Origin: Geodermatophilus telluris
Lineage (GTDB): Bacteria > Actinomycetota > Actinomycetes > Mycobacteriales > Geodermatophilaceae
NCBI RefSeq assembly: GCF_900102745.1
Contig: NZ_FMZF01000003.1
Location: 62,001-126,000 of the forward strand
Reading direction: 5' to 3'
Length of the DNA stretch: 64,000 nt
The position numbers were made by a program, and so were the translations under genes. Of this stretch, positions 18,361 to 29,149 are shown piece by piece; the stretch's first letter is position 1, and every line of letters begins with the position of its first letter. The notes under the pieces are model-generated. The model saw only the letters and a program-made list of their open reading frames with translations, made no database searches and was not told where the DNA came from.

Positions 18361-19481
18361 CGGTCCACCGGCCGGATCAGCCCCACGCAGGAGTAGGGCA
18401 GGTCGGGGACGTCGACCAGCGGCACCCCGCGGGCGCGGGCCAGCGCGGCGACGTGCCGCAGGTCGGCGGCGCGGTCGGGCCGCACCAGCACCTGCCAGGG
18501 CACCCGGCGCAGCAGCACCCGCGTCGTCTCCCCCACCCCGGGCTTGACCAGGTGGACGTCGGCGATGCCGTGCGCGGCGGCGATCCGCTCCACCGCCGCC
18601 CACCCGGCCCAGGTGGGCGTGCGGGCGCCGGCGGGCACGTCGTCGGCGGGCGGGACGGCGGGGAAGGCGGCGGCCACGGTGTCGACGAACCGCGCGGACA
18701 CGTCGGCGGGGGCGAGCTCGGCGTAGTACTTCGCGCCGTGGAACATGCCGGGGCCGATGAGGTCGTCGCGCAGCACCGTGCGCGACACCAGCCCCGACAC
18801 CGTGCTGTTGAGGCAGGCGCTCGGGATGAGGAAGTCGTCGCGGGTGCCGTGCAGCTCGGTGCACGAGCCGGGGTCGGCGAGGACGGCGAGCCGGTCGTCG
18901 AGGGCGGCGTCCTCCGGGTGCGCGGCGACCCACCCGGCGACGGCCGCGGTGAGCTGGCGCTGGATGGCGCCCTTACCGGTCCAGCCGTCGACGAAGCGCA
19001 CCGCCGACGCCGGGTGGCGGGCGAGCACGTGGGCCAGGGCCACCTCGTCGATCCCGCGGCCGCGGATGATCGAGATCGTGTAGTGCGGCACGTCGACGCC
19101 GCGGGAGGCCCGGAACCAGCGGCGCAGCAGCACCCCGACCGGGGTGCCGGCGCGGGCCAGGGAGACGAGCACCGGCGTCTCGCCCTGCGCGGCGGCGGCG
19201 TCCCACACCAGCTCGCCGACCCGGGCGACGGCGTCGGCCAGCCGGCCCGCGGACGCCTCGAGCGCCGCGTCGAAGAGCGCGAGGTAGGCCGCGTCGGGCT
19301 GGTACTCGACCGGCAGCATCTCCGAGTAGTGGGTGCCCGACTGGATGGCCTCCTCGCGGTCCTCGGTGCCGCGCTCCAGCGCCACCGCCGACAGGTCGGT
19401 GAGCAGCCAGGTCACCTCCTCCGGCGGGTAGGAGCCGAACCGCCCGGGGACGGCGGGCGCGAGGGCCTGCACGGCGGTCAC
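18357..19481 (-). CDS. StiP/PRTase-like protein with C-terminal PELOTA domain
   Basis: A 374-residue protein of the StiP family (annotated elsewhere as a cysteine-protease StiP domain; originally described as PRTase-like). Landmarks: FGSYPPEEVTWLLTDLS, the block EREEAIQSGTHYSEMLPVEY (here DREEAIQSG), SLARAGTPVGVLLRRW, PHYTISIIRGRGID, FVDGWTGKGAI and SACLNSTVSGLVSRT. The last ~90 residues (VHLVKPGVGETTRVLLRR) fit the PELOTA RNA-binding fold. It overlaps both neighbours by 4 bp. The catalytic role is unproven. Confidence 0.85.
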   Translation of the reverse strand: MTAVQALAPAVPGRFGSYPPEEVTWLLTDLSAVALERGTEDREEAIQSGTHYSEMLPVEYQPDAAYLALFDAALEASAGRLADAVARVGELVWDAAAAQGETPVLVSLARAGTPVGVLLRRWFRASRGVDVPHYTISIIRGRGIDEVALAHVLARHPASAVRFVDGWTGKGAIQRQLTAAVAGWVAAHPEDAALDDRLAVLADPGSCTELHGTRDDFLIPSACLNSTVSGLVSRTVLRDDLIGPGMFHGAKYYAELAPADVSARFVDTVAAAFPAVPPADDVPAGARTPTWAGWAAVERIAAAHGIADVHLVKPGVGETTRVLLRRVPWQVLVRPDRAADLRHVAALARARGVPLVDVPDLPYSCVGLIRPVDR

Positions 19482-20755
19482 GGGGCCGGCTCCGCGACCG
19501 GCACGGGGACCAGGTGCACCGTGCGGGCGGCGTACGGGCGCAGCGCCTGCACCAGCGGCGCGCAGTCGGCGGCCGGGGCGTCCACGACCACGACGACGTC
19601 GTCGGCGCGCAGGTCGGCCCAGCGACCACCGGCGGGGACGGCGGCCGGGTCGGTGAGGTTGTGCACCCGGGAGAGCCGCTCGGGGTCGTCGGGCGCGGGG
19701 AAGGCGAGGCTGCGGCGCAGGGCGTAGCCGGGGTCGTCGGCGGCGTGCACGGGGCTCCGGGTGGTCGACTGGGTGGTCACGGGGACGCCGGGCAGCCGGC
19801 CGGCCACCCGCGCGGCGACCACGGTGGGCGCGTGCATGAGCTCCTCCGTGCCGAGCACGAGGACGCCGCGGCTGTCGGCCAGCGCGGGGGCGAGGGCGGC
19901 GGCCACGGTGTCGGCCGCGGCGTGCACGGCGGCGGTGCCGGCCGGGGTGAGGCCGTGCCGCGCGGTGGTGGGCACGCCGGCCGGCCACAGGCCCTCGTGC
20001 ACCACGACGGCCCCCGGCGCACCGGCGGGCGCGGGCGCCGGCGGGGGCAGCGCGGCGCGGGCGGCGGCGGCCCGCCCGAGGACGTCCGCGGGCAGCACCA
20101 GCTCGGCGGTGAGCACCGCGGCGACGTCGACGCGCACGTCCAGCGCGGCGGCCCGCTCGGCGAACGCCCGCCGGGCGGCCGCGGTCCGCGCGTCGAGCAG
20201 GGTGGCGACGACGTAGCGCTCCCGCGGCCAGCGCGCCTGCAGCTCGGCGACCGTGTTCAGCGCGGTGCGCCCGCTGGTCAGCTCGTCGTCGACCAGCACC
20301 AGCGCGCCGGGCACGTCGAGGGTGACCGGCCCCGAGGGCTGGAGGGCGTGCGCGACGGCGTGCGAGTGCTCCTCCTCGAACGCGGCGGCCACCGGGACGC
20401 CCGGGTGCAGCCGGCGGGTCGTGTGCAGGTAGGCCGCGCCGAGCCGGGCGGCGGCCGCGTGGCCGAGGCCGGTCGCCGTCTCGCAGTAGCCGACGACCAG
20501 GCCGGGGACGGCGCCGCCGAGGACGGCGGCCACCGCGTCGCCCACCGCCGCCCCGGCGCCGAGGACCTCCTCCGGCGCGACCGGCACGTGCTTGCCCAGC
20601 ACGCGGGAGACCACGAGGTGGGCGCGGCGCGGGTTGTCCCGCAGCGCCAGGCCGCACAGCGCGGCGAAGCCGGCGGGGTCGCCGGCCACGCCGACGCCGA
20701 GCAGCGCTCCGACACGTCCGCCGAGGCCCGCGGCACCCTGCAGGGTCGCCGTCAC
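19478..20755 (-). CDS. Phosphoribosyltransferase with TRSP domain
   Basis: A 425-residue protein. Residues 1-210 form a PRTase with GYCETATGLGHA and the PRPP-binding loop LVDDELTSGRT (about 154-164). The C-terminal part carries the TTQSTTRSP signature of the TRSP domain, which always follows this PRTase type. Predicted to join a base or base-like group to PRPP. Coupled by ATGA/GTGA overlaps to the lyase upstream and StiP downstream. Confidence 0.9.
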   Translation of the reverse strand: MTATLQGAAGLGGRVGALLGVGVAGDPAGFAALCGLALRDNPRRAHLVVSRVLGKHVPVAPEEVLGAGAAVGDAVAAVLGGAVPGLVVGYCETATGLGHAAAARLGAAYLHTTRRLHPGVPVAAAFEEEHSHAVAHALQPSGPVTLDVPGALVLVDDELTSGRTALNTVAELQARWPRERYVVATLLDARTAAARRAFAERAAALDVRVDVAAVLTAELVLPADVLGRAAAARAALPPPAPAPAGAPGAVVVHEGLWPAGVPTTARHGLTPAGTAAVHAAADTVAAALAPALADSRGVLVLGTEELMHAPTVVAARVAGRLPGVPVTTQSTTRSPVHAADDPGYALRRSLAFPAPDDPERLSRVHNLTDPAAVPAGGRWADLRADDVVVVVDAPAADCAPLVQALRPYAARTVHLVPVPVAEPAP

Positions 20756-21948
20756 GAGCGCCGGGCCTCCCCGGCCGCGAACACCTCGGCCAGCCGGCGC
20801 TGGCCGGCCGACAGCAGGTCGACCAGCGCGGCCTCGTCAGCGACGACGCCGTAGACGGCGGCCCGGCGGCTGACCAGCTCGGCCCACAGCGCGTGCGGCC
20901 CGATCTCGTTCATCCGGCCGCGGCCGGACACCGCGATGCCGCCGCGGCCGCGGGCCGTGAGCACCTCGAGGGCGTCGTCGTACTCGTCGCGGGAGACGGT
21001 GAGCAGCGCGTTGACCACCGACACGTGCGACGGGTGGATCACCGTCTTGCCGAGCACGCCGTTGGCCTTGTCCAGCGCCACCTCGCGCATCAGGCCGTCG
21101 AGGTCGCCGTCGATCATCCGCTGCCGCAGCGGGCCCTCGTGCTGGTCGCTGAACGGTGTGGAGCGCAGCTGCGGCTTGAAGAGCCGGGGGCCGGGGATGT
21201 GCTCCCACACCGCGCCGGTGACCACGTGCTCGCCGCCGCGGGTGAAGCGGTTGACCACGTCGGCCAGGCAGTCGCGGACGACGGCGACGTCCCAGATGGT
21301 CGTGTCGCGGTCCCGGCGCAGCCCGAACAGCCCCGACAGGTCGGTGCCGCCGACCCGCAGGCACAGCACGTGCTCGCGGTGCGCGGCCACCACCGCGGCG
21401 AGCGCGGCCAGCGCCCCGGCGCGGGTCTCCCGCCAGGCCAGGTCGGCGGTCTCGAGGATCGGCATGCCGTAGAGCGGGTGGCCCGACGCGGCGCTGACCT
21501 CCGCGACCGCCGCCAGCATCGGGCCGAGGGTGGCCGCGGTGGCCTTGGGCAGGCTGAAGCCGGTGAGCCGGGCGAGCGCCGGGCCCGCGGCCAGCGCGAT
21601 CGAGCGGATCTGCTCGGGGGTGCGCACCCGGACGAACAGCAGCGGCAGGTCCGCGCCGTCGGCGGCCCGCTCGTCGACCCGCTGCAGCGCGGCCACCACG
21701 TTGGCCTCCGCGGCGGGGACCTCGGCGTGCGGGATGGCGTCCTCCAGGCACCACACCACGCTGGTGGCGCCGACCGAGGCCGCCCGCGCGGCGTCGGCGT
21801 CGAGCGCCGGCCGGGTGCCCGGGCTGTAGAGCGTGGCGCCGAGGGCCAGCGCGAGCATGCCGCGCGGGGTGGCCGGGCCCACCTCCCCCGGGGGGACGGC
21901 GAACAGCCGCTCGCGGTCGTCGTCGGTCAGGTACGCGAAGTGGCGCAC
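20752..21948 (-). CDS. CitE-like (HpcH/HpaI) C-C lyase of the Ter-linked module
   Basis: A 398-residue TIM-barrel enzyme of the citrate-lyase-beta/HpcH-HpaI superfamily. Visible blocks are LYSPGTRPA, VVWCLEDAIPH (metal acidic), LFVRVRTPEQI, FSLPKA, PILETADL (catalytic Glu), LRVGGTDLSGLFG and GKTVIHPSHV. It probably makes or breaks a C-C bond in a small acyl or keto-acid unit used by the module. GTG 21948 with AAGGGA six bases upstream is favoured over longer frames. First gene of the coupled four-gene run, 59 bp after the TerD-vWA gene. Confidence 0.9.
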   Translation of the reverse strand: MRHFAYLTDDDRERLFAVPPGEVGPATPRGMLALALGATLYSPGTRPALDADAARAASVGATSVVWCLEDAIPHAEVPAAEANVVAALQRVDERAADGADLPLLFVRVRTPEQIRSIALAAGPALARLTGFSLPKATAATLGPMLAAVAEVSAASGHPLYGMPILETADLAWRETRAGALAALAAVVAAHREHVLCLRVGGTDLSGLFGLRRDRDTTIWDVAVVRDCLADVVNRFTRGGEHVVTGAVWEHIPGPRLFKPQLRSTPFSDQHEGPLRQRMIDGDLDGLMREVALDKANGVLGKTVIHPSHVSVVNALLTVSRDEYDDALEVLTARGRGGIAVSGRGRMNEIGPHALWAELVSRRAAVYGVVADEAALVDLLSAGQRRLAEVFAAGEARRS

Positions 21949-22007
21949 GGTCGTTCCCTTCCACCCGCTGCTGGATGTGGGTCCTGGGGTGCCGGCGGGC
22001 CGGCGGG

Positions 22008-23360
22008 TCAGCGGAGCAGCAGCCCCTGGGCGCGCGCCCGGCGCAGCCAGTCGGGGTACTCGGTCATCAGCCGGTCGAACAGCGCGTCGTCGCTGATCGG
22101 GCGGCGCCCCATCAGGTCGTCCTGGTCGACGGCGAAGAAGTCGGCGTTGTCGGTGTAGCGGCCCTCGAGGTCGTCGAGGCGCTGCAGGTAGGAGAACTGC
22201 CGCTCCGGGCCGATCCCCATGAACTGCCAGAACACCGGCTCGTACGACGCCGACCGGATCTGCCGGGTCGCCACCGACTTGTCGCTGGGCGCGCCGTCGG
22301 TGAGGAACATGACGTAGACCGGCACCTGCGCCGGCTGCGGCTCCACCCGCTCCCGGCTGTCGCCGAAGTACGCCTGCCGGACGGCGGCCATCGCCGCGCC
22401 GTAGCGGGTGTCGTACTCCAGCGGGTACTGCCGCGACAGGTCGGCGATGTACTGCTGGTGGCCCTCCAGGCGCAGCCCGGGCTCGGGGCGGTGCACGTCC
22501 TTGCCGAACAGGAAGACGTCGACGACGCCGTCGTCGTCGAAGCGCAGCCCCAGTGCGAGCACCCGCTCGGCCAGCCGCTGCACGGCGCCGGCGCGATAGA
22601 GGGCGGCCATCGAGCCGGAGATGTCCAGGACCAGGGCGACCCGCGCGGTGTGCTCGCCCAGGCCCCGCTTCTCCAGGCTGACGCCGGCGGTCTTGACCAG
22701 GCTGAGCATCCGCGGCGCGGAGGTCGCGAGCCTCTTCTCCAGGTCGACCAGCCGGCGCTTCTCCGTGCTGACCGGCGGGGTGCTGGGCGCGGGCGGGGCC
22801 GGCGGAGCGGCGGGCGCGGGCTCGTCGTCGATGCTGACGCCGACGTCGGTGGCCATCCCGGCCAGGCCGGTGGTGAACCCCTGGCCGACCGCGCGCACCT
22901 TCCACTCCGTCCCGCGGCGGTACACCTCGGCGAAGACCAGCGCGGTCTCCGGGCCCGCGGCCAGCTCGCAGCGGACGGCGGCCGCGCCGCCCTCGGCGCC
23001 CACCTCCACGGCGAGGCCGGAGAGCCCCCCGAAGGTGCCCGGCCCGTCGAGGGAGGCGCCGATGACGACCTTCTCCACGTCGGCCGGCAGCGCGGCGGGG
23101 TCGATGCGCACCTGGTCGACGGTGGCGCCGCCGCGGGCGGACTTGCCCAGGTGGCGCACCGCCCCGCCGGCGCCGGAGGGCTGGTTGTAGAAGACGAAGT
23201 CGTCGTCGCTGCGGACCCGGCCGGCGCCGGTGGTGAGGAACGCCGAGAGGTCGGCGTCGACCCCGGGGGCCGGGGTCCAGGTGAGGGTGACGACGACGGG
23301 GCCGGTCAGGCCGGCCTGGGCCAGGCCGACGTTGCCGCCCGGGGTGAGGACGTGGACCAC
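22008..23360 (-). CDS. TerD-vWA fusion protein
   Basis: A 450-residue protein. Residues 1-177 form a TerD domain ([39 protein letters not shown]), 180-200 a Pro linker, and 235-450 a von Willebrand A domain with the MIDAS motif DISGSM at 246-251 and FLTDGAPSD further on. Such proteins are proposed metal-dependent scaffolds for Ter complexes. The start is uncertain. GTG 23360 has no ribosome site; a 14-codon ORF with a strong site ends 12 bp before it, so either coupling or a frameshift is possible. Confidence 0.9.
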   Translation of the reverse strand: MVHVLTPGGNVGLAQAGLTGPVVVTLTWTPAPGVDADLSAFLTTGAGRVRSDDDFVFYNQPSGAGGAVRHLGKSARGGATVDQVRIDPAALPADVEKVVIGASLDGPGTFGGLSGLAVEVGAEGGAAAVRCELAAGPETALVFAEVYRRGTEWKVRAVGQGFTTGLAGMATDVGVSIDDEPAPAAPPAPPAPSTPPVSTEKRRLVDLEKRLATSAPRMLSLVKTAGVSLEKRGLGEHTARVALVLDISGSMAALYRAGAVQRLAERVLALGLRFDDDGVVDVFLFGKDVHRPEPGLRLEGHQQYIADLSRQYPLEYDTRYGAAMAAVRQAYFGDSRERVEPQPAQVPVYVMFLTDGAPSDKSVATRQIRSASYEPVFWQFMGIGPERQFSYLQRLDDLEGRYTDNADFFAVDQDDLMGRRPISDDALFDRLMTEYPDWLRRARAQGLLLR

Positions 23361-23371
23361 GCGGCGGCCGC

Positions 23372-23416
23372 TCAGCCGCGGGGGCGGGGGGTGGACGGGC
23401 GGCCGGGCTCGGCCAT
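23372..23416 (-). CDS. 14-codon ORF leading into the TerD-vWA gene
   Basis: ATG at 23416 follows GGAGGT by four bases; the frame encodes [14 protein letters not shown] and stops at 23372. Its strong ribosome site contrasts with none for the GTG of the main gene. One base added or lost in its C-runs would fuse the two frames. It may be a coupling leader or a broken N-terminus. Confidence 0.4.
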   Translation of the reverse strand: MAEPGRPSTPRPRG

Positions 23417-23460
23417 GGGGACCTCCGGGTCTCGGGGGCTGGTGCAGCGCAGGACGGCGG

Positions 23461-23490
23461 CCCCGGCCGGGCGGTGCCGCCCGGCCGGGG
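23461..23490 (-). terminator. Distal hairpin after terD (14-bp stem)
   Basis: A perfect 14-bp GC stem (CCCCGGCCGGGCGG and its complement) with a 2-nt loop, the second hairpin reached by transcription past terD. No U-run. Confidence 0.55.
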
Positions 23491-23491
23491 T

Positions 23492-23522
23492 GCCGGGCCC
23501 GGACGCGCGGTCCGGGCCCGGC
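23492..23522 (-). terminator. Proximal hairpin after terD (13-bp stem)
   Basis: A perfect 13-bp stem (GCCGGGCCCGGAC and its complement) around GCGCG, 5 bp past the terD stop. Together with the next hairpin it forms a tandem terminator or attenuator between terD and the TerD-vWA operon. Confidence 0.6.
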
Positions 23523-23527
23523 GGGGC

Positions 23528-24109
23528 TCAGCCGACGTTGACGCCGAAGTCCTGGGCGATGCCGCGCAGGCCGGAGGCGTAGCCCTGGCCCACCGCGCGG
23601 AACTTCCAGTCGGCGCCGTTGCGGTAGAGCTCGCCGAAGACCATGGCGGTCTCCACCGAGGCGTCCTCGGTGAGGTCGTAGCGGGCGATCTCCGAGCCGT
23701 TGGCCTGGTTGACCACGCGGATGAAGGCGTTGCGGACGGCGCCGAAGTTCTGCTTGCGGCTGTCGGCGTCGTAGATGGACACCGGGAAGACGATCTTCTG
23801 GCAGTTCGGCGGGACCGAGGCCAGGTCCACCTGGATGACCTCGTCGTCGCCCTCGCCCTGGCCGGTGAGGTTGTCACCGACGTGCACCACCGAGCCGTCG
23901 GGGCTGCGCAGGTTGTTGAAGAAGACGAAGCCCGAGTCGTCCGGGGTGACCTTGCCCTCGGGACCGATCATGATCGCCGACGCGTCGAGGTCGAAGTCAC
24001 CACCGGAGAACGTGTTGACGTCCCAGCCGAGGCCGACGTTCACCGCGGTCAGACCCGGGGCCTCCTTGGTCAGCGAGACGTTCCCGCCCTTGGAGAGGCT
24101 GACACCCAT
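23528..24109 (-). CDS. terD: TerD, calcium-binding stress protein
   Basis: A 193-residue canonical TerD. It starts [20 protein letters not shown] and carries the acidic calcium sites in [10 protein letters not shown] and [31 protein letters not shown] and the end block [17 protein letters not shown] are all family-typical. Single-domain TerD proteins act in tellurite and metal stress and in envelope or differentiation stress in actinobacteria. ATG 24109 has GGGAG nine bases upstream. A promoter may be TTGCCG, 17 bp, GTATCC, about 200 bp before the start. Confidence 0.95.
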   Translation of the reverse strand: MGVSLSKGGNVSLTKEAPGLTAVNVGLGWDVNTFSGGDFDLDASAIMIGPEGKVTPDDSGFVFFNNLRSPDGSVVHVGDNLTGQGEGDDEVIQVDLASVPPNCQKIVFPVSIYDADSRKQNFGAVRNAFIRVVNQANGSEIARYDLTEDASVETAMVFGELYRNGADWKFRAVGQGYASGLRGIAQDFGVNVG

Positions 24110-24234
24110 CTGTTTGGACTCCCATGTCGCGTGCGGATGCGGGCCGGCGGTCGCCGCCCCGCCGAGACGCCGGCCGGGCCGGCGCTGCCGGGCGACGGCG
24201 CGGGCGCGGAGCGCCCGGGCGTGGCCCCCGGCAC

Positions 24235-24271
24235 CGCTCCGCGGGACGCCGGTCGGGCGCCCCGCGGAGCG
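24235..24271 (-). terminator. GC hairpin between terC and terD
   Basis: An 11-bp perfect stem (CGCTCCGCGGG/CCCGCGGAGCG) with a 15-nt loop, 72 bp beyond the terC stop on the minus strand. Likely ends the terC transcript. Confidence 0.5.
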
Positions 24272-24342
24272 GACGTGTCTCGGATACTGCCCGACGAGCA
24301 CGGGCGGCAACAGGTTCCCCGGCCTCCTGGCCAGGGCGGCGG

Positions 24343-25503
24343 TCAGACGCCGCCGCGGCCGTCCCCGGGGTCGCGGGAGCCGGCCGGCGCCGGGGTGACC
24401 GCGCGGTCGCCGCGGTCGCCGCGGTCGGTGCCGTCGACCGGGACGCCGTCCCCGCGGACCTCGCCGGCGACGCCGGGGCCGGTGCTGCCGACCGTCGGGG
24501 TGCCGGTGCTGCCGGCGCGGGCCGCGGCCTCCCGCTCGTCGCGGCGGCTGCGGGCGAGGCTCGCGACCGTGGTGACCAGCAGGGTGAGCACGATGACCGC
24601 CAGCGACAGCCAGGTCGGCACCTCGGGGATCACCGTGACGTGCTCGCCGCCGTTGATGAACGGCAGCTCGTTCTCGTGCAGGGCGTGGATGAGCAGCTTG
24701 ACGCCGATGAAGCCGAGGATGACCGCCAGGCCGTAGTGCAGGTAGACCAGCCGGTCGAGCAGTCCGTCGATGAGGAAGAACAGCTGGCGCAGGCCCAGCA
24801 GCGAGAAGGCGTTGGCGGCGAAGACGAGGAAGGTCTCCTCGGTCAGGCCGAAGATGGCCGGGATCGAGTCGACGGCGAAGAGGATGTCGGCGCTGCCGAT
24901 GGCGACCAGGGCGATGGCCAGCGGGGTGATGTACCGCCTGCCGTCGAGCTTCGTCGTCATCCGGTCGGAGTGGTACTCCTCGGTGGTCGGGACGATGCGG
25001 CGGACCAGCCGGAGGAAGCCGTTCTCCTTGAACTCCTCGTCCTCGTCACCGCTGGCCCGCGCCTGGGCGACGGCGGTGTAGATGAGGAAGGCACCGAAGA
25101 GGTAGAAGACCCAGCTGAAGTTCTCGATCGCCGCGGCACCGAGGAAGATGAAGACGGTCCGCAGGATGAGCGCGAAGGCGATGCCGAACAGCAGCACCTT
25201 CTGCTGCAGCTCGCGGGGCACCGCGAAGCTCGCCATGATCAGGACGAAGACGAACAGGTTGTCCACCGAGAGGCTCTTCTCGGTGATGTAGCCGGCGAAG
25301 TACTCACCGCCGTACTGGCCGCCGGCGAAGACCCACACGCCGATGCCGAACACGATGGCGATGGCGACGTAGATCGTCGACCAGGTGGCCGCCTCGCGCA
25401 GCGACGGGGCGTGCGGGGTGCGCACGTGGCCGACGAAGTCGAAGACGATCATGGCGACGATCGCGCCGACCGTGATCGCCCAGACCCAGAAGGGGACGTC
25501 CAA
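24343..25503 (-). CDS. terC: TerC-family membrane metal exporter
   Basis: A 386-residue TerC protein with about nine membrane helices. The paired acidic membrane motifs are [10 protein letters not shown] (near residue 78) and [15 protein letters not shown] (near 205). The last ~70 residues are a long soluble Gly/Asp/Arg tail. TerC proteins export Mn2+ (MeeF-type) or act with TerD in tellurite tolerance. The start is TTG 25503, seven bases after GGAGGT. The Mn2+ riboswitch directly upstream argues for manganese efflux as the working role. Confidence 0.93.
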   Translation of the reverse strand: MDVPFWVWAITVGAIVAMIVFDFVGHVRTPHAPSLREAATWSTIYVAIAIVFGIGVWVFAGGQYGGEYFAGYITEKSLSVDNLFVFVLIMASFAVPRELQQKVLLFGIAFALILRTVFIFLGAAAIENFSWVFYLFGAFLIYTAVAQARASGDEDEEFKENGFLRLVRRIVPTTEEYHSDRMTTKLDGRRYITPLAIALVAIGSADILFAVDSIPAIFGLTEETFLVFAANAFSLLGLRQLFFLIDGLLDRLVYLHYGLAVILGFIGVKLLIHALHENELPFINGGEHVTVIPEVPTWLSLAVIVLTLLVTTVASLARSRRDEREAAARAGSTGTPTVGSTGPGVAGEVRGDGVPVDGTDRGDRGDRAVTPAPAGSRDPGDGRGGV

Positions 25504-25550
25504 GGCAGGTACCTCCGGTGACTCTGCGGCGCGTCCGCGCCGCGTGTCGG

Positions 25551-25656
25551 GCCTGAGGTCTCTCCCGCCGCCTCGGTCGAGGTGGCCGGCGGTACCGGAG
25601 GCCCTCGGGGACCTCGTGTTGACGACACCGCCGCGTGGGGATACTCCCCTCCACGG
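25551..25656 (-). ncRNA. yybP-ykoY (Mn2+) riboswitch upstream of terC
   Basis: Read on the minus strand, GAGG is followed by GGGGAGTA (loop L1). GGCGGTGTCGTCAACACGAG and CCTCCGGTACCGCC pair through GGCGGT/ACCGCC and GAGG/CCTC, and GAGACCTC closes P1. These are the conserved parts of the yybP-ykoY aptamer in the same order and pairing. Between the aptamer and the ribosome site a GCGGCGC/GCGCCGC hairpin (about 25526-25544) could be the switch. Mn2+ would be expected to turn terC on. Confidence 0.88.
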
Positions 25657-25737
25657 ATGACCCCCCGAGGCGGACCTGCTGACGGACCGCGGTCGGGGGG
25701 TTCCTTCCCCACAGACGCCCTCGGGATGCGCGGTGTT

Positions 25738-25765
25738 CCGGCGATGAGAGAACTCTCATCGCCGG
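25738..25765. promoter_or_regulatory. 28-bp perfect palindrome, candidate operator
   Basis: Two 13-bp arms (CCGGCGATGAGAG and its exact complement) flank AA. It lies about 80 bp outside the terC riboswitch and 240 bp before the AhpD-like gene. The tiny loop suits a dimer-binding DNA site better than an RNA hairpin. It matches no operator I know. Confidence 0.4.
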
Positions 25766-25982
25766 CGCCGCCCGTCGGTCGTCCGCCGGCCGCCCGGCCC
25801 CGGGGTCGACCTTGGTCCCTGGCCGCCGTCGTCGGACGGCGCTAGCTTGCAGGCTCCTGGGCTGCGGACGACGGGTCCCGACCGGGACGCACGCCGCTCG
25901 CCCGCGGGCCGGGACCGTGGGGTTGGGGCTCCCCCACGGGCCCGGGCAGCCGCCGGGCTGCCCCTCTCCGAGGGAGGTCGTC

Positions 25983-26372
25983 ATGGCGAAGAGCAGGGCC
26001 GAGGTCGAGGCCGACATCAAGGAGACGCTGGGTCTCGTCCCGCACTTCTTCTCCCGGATCCCGGACGCGTTCATGGAACCGGAGTGGGAGGTCTTCAAGC
26101 GGATGGAGCTCGGGGAGACGCTGATCCCCAACAAGTACAAGGAGCTCATGGGCGTCGCCCTGCACGCGGAGACCAAGTGCGGGTACTGCACGCTCTTCCA
26201 CACCGAGGCCGCCAAGCTCTTCGGGGCCACGGACGAGGAGATCCAGGAGGCCGTCCACTACGCCAAGACCAGTCTCGGCTGGAGCGCGTACCTCAACGGG
26301 ATCCGCGAGGACTACGACGCGTTCGCCGCCGAGCTGGCCCAGATCGGTGACCACATGAGCGCCCGGGCCTGA
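25983..26372 (+). CDS. AhpD-like / carboxymuconolactone-decarboxylase-family protein
   Basis: A 129-residue CMD-family protein with the peroxidatic layout E63-x2-C66-G-Y-C69-x3-H73 (ETKCGYCTLFH), as in AhpD alkylhydroperoxidase. It probably reduces peroxides through its Cys pair with an unknown thiol partner. GGGAGG sits just before ATG 25983. A TAGCTT box at 25843-25848 may be the -10. Followed after 1 bp by a small hypothetical gene. Confidence 0.92.
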   Translation: MAKSRAEVEADIKETLGLVPHFFSRIPDAFMEPEWEVFKRMELGETLIPNKYKELMGVALHAETKCGYCTLFHTEAAKLFGATDEEIQEAVHYAKTSLGWSAYLNGIREDYDAFAAELAQIGDHMSARA

Positions 26373-26373
26373 C

Positions 26374-26604
26374 GTGGAGCTCGAGCGGCTCCGGCCGACG
26401 GTGCTCCGGGTGACGCTGCACACCTACGAGCTCGCCGCCGTGATGGCCGCCGCCCGGTACGTCGTGACGGCGGCGCCCGGCGACGTGCCGGACGCCGCCC
26501 GCGACCAGCTGGGCGAGGTCCTGCGGGACTACGACGCGAAGCTGCGGCGGCTCGCCGCGCCGACCGGCCGGGCGCAGCCCGGCCGGTCCCGGCCGCTCGC
26601 CTGA
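26374..26604 (+). CDS. Small hypothetical protein (76 aa)
   Basis: A 76-residue mostly helical protein (VLRVTLHTYELAAVMAAARY, then DQLGEVLRDYDAKLRRL) ending in a basic tail. No recognised family. GTG 26374 follows the AhpD-like stop by one base, so translation is coupled and the two probably act together. Confidence 0.65.
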   Translation: MELERLRPTVLRVTLHTYELAAVMAAARYVVTAAPGDVPDAARDQLGEVLRDYDAKLRRLAAPTGRAQPGRSRPLA

Positions 26605-26625
26605 GGCCCGGCCCGGGACGCGGCC

Positions 26626-26630
<5 letters not shown>
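26600..26630. terminator. Bidirectional hairpin over two convergent stop codons
   Basis: A 9-bp perfect inverted repeat (CCTGAGGCC/GGCCTCAGG) with a 13-nt loop. Its arms contain the stop of the 76-residue gene (26602-26604) and that of uvrB (26626-26628), so it can end transcripts in both directions. Confidence 0.55.
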
Positions 26631-28746
<2,116 letters not shown>

Positions 28747-28752
28747 GGGACG

Positions 28753-28758
28753 ACGGTA
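28753..28758 (-). promoter_or_regulatory. -10 box TACCGT for uvrB
   Basis: TACCGT on the minus strand with a 6-nt gap to GTG 28746, consistent with a leaderless uvrB transcript. Confidence 0.5.
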
Positions 28759-28871
28759 CGACCGCGCGGTGACAGAACGGCGGGTGTGACGGGAGCGCAG
28801 GGCGGGACGCCTGGGCCGCGCCGGTTGCGCGCCGGTGTCCCGCTGTGCTCGTGCCGCGCCCCGGCCTGCGC

Positions 28872-28877
28872 TAGCGT
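28872..28877 (+). promoter_or_regulatory. -10-like box TAGCGT in the glgX leader region
   Basis: TAGCGT about 350 bp before glgX, in the 479-bp gap between uvrB and glgX. If used, it gives a long leader containing the two hairpins at 29009-29044 and 29150-29176. Nothing else recognisable lies in the gap. Confidence 0.3.
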
Positions 28878-29008
28878 GCGTCCTCGCAGGCGCGGTGCCG
28901 CGCCGGGGACCAGTGCCACCCGGGATGCCCGGACGAGGTCGGACCCCGGCGCCCCGCGACTCGGTACCAGGTGTCCCGGCCCGCACCGGAGCGCCCGGGA
29001 CCTGCGCA

Positions 29009-29044
29009 CGACGCCCTCCGCGGCCCCGGCCGCGGAGGGCGTCG
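29009..29044 (+). terminator. Long perfect hairpin in the glgX leader
   Basis: A perfect inverted repeat with 16-17-bp arms (CGACGCCCTCCGCGG and its complement) around CCCCGG. No gene precedes it on this strand, so it is more likely an attenuator or leader structure than the end of a transcript. Confidence 0.4.
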
Positions 29045-29149
29045 CCGTCCCCGCGTCGCCGTCTCCAGTGCCCGGGCGTGACCTCCGCCGCGTCACGTGT
29101 GGACCCGCCCGGATCGGGCACAGGGACCCGCGGGCGCCAGCTGCCCAGA

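Noticed and set aside
17542-23360. Missing ATP-grasp gene of the Ter module
   Set aside because: No ATP-grasp motif was found in any frame of the island, so it is not claimed as present; it may lie elsewhere in the genome.
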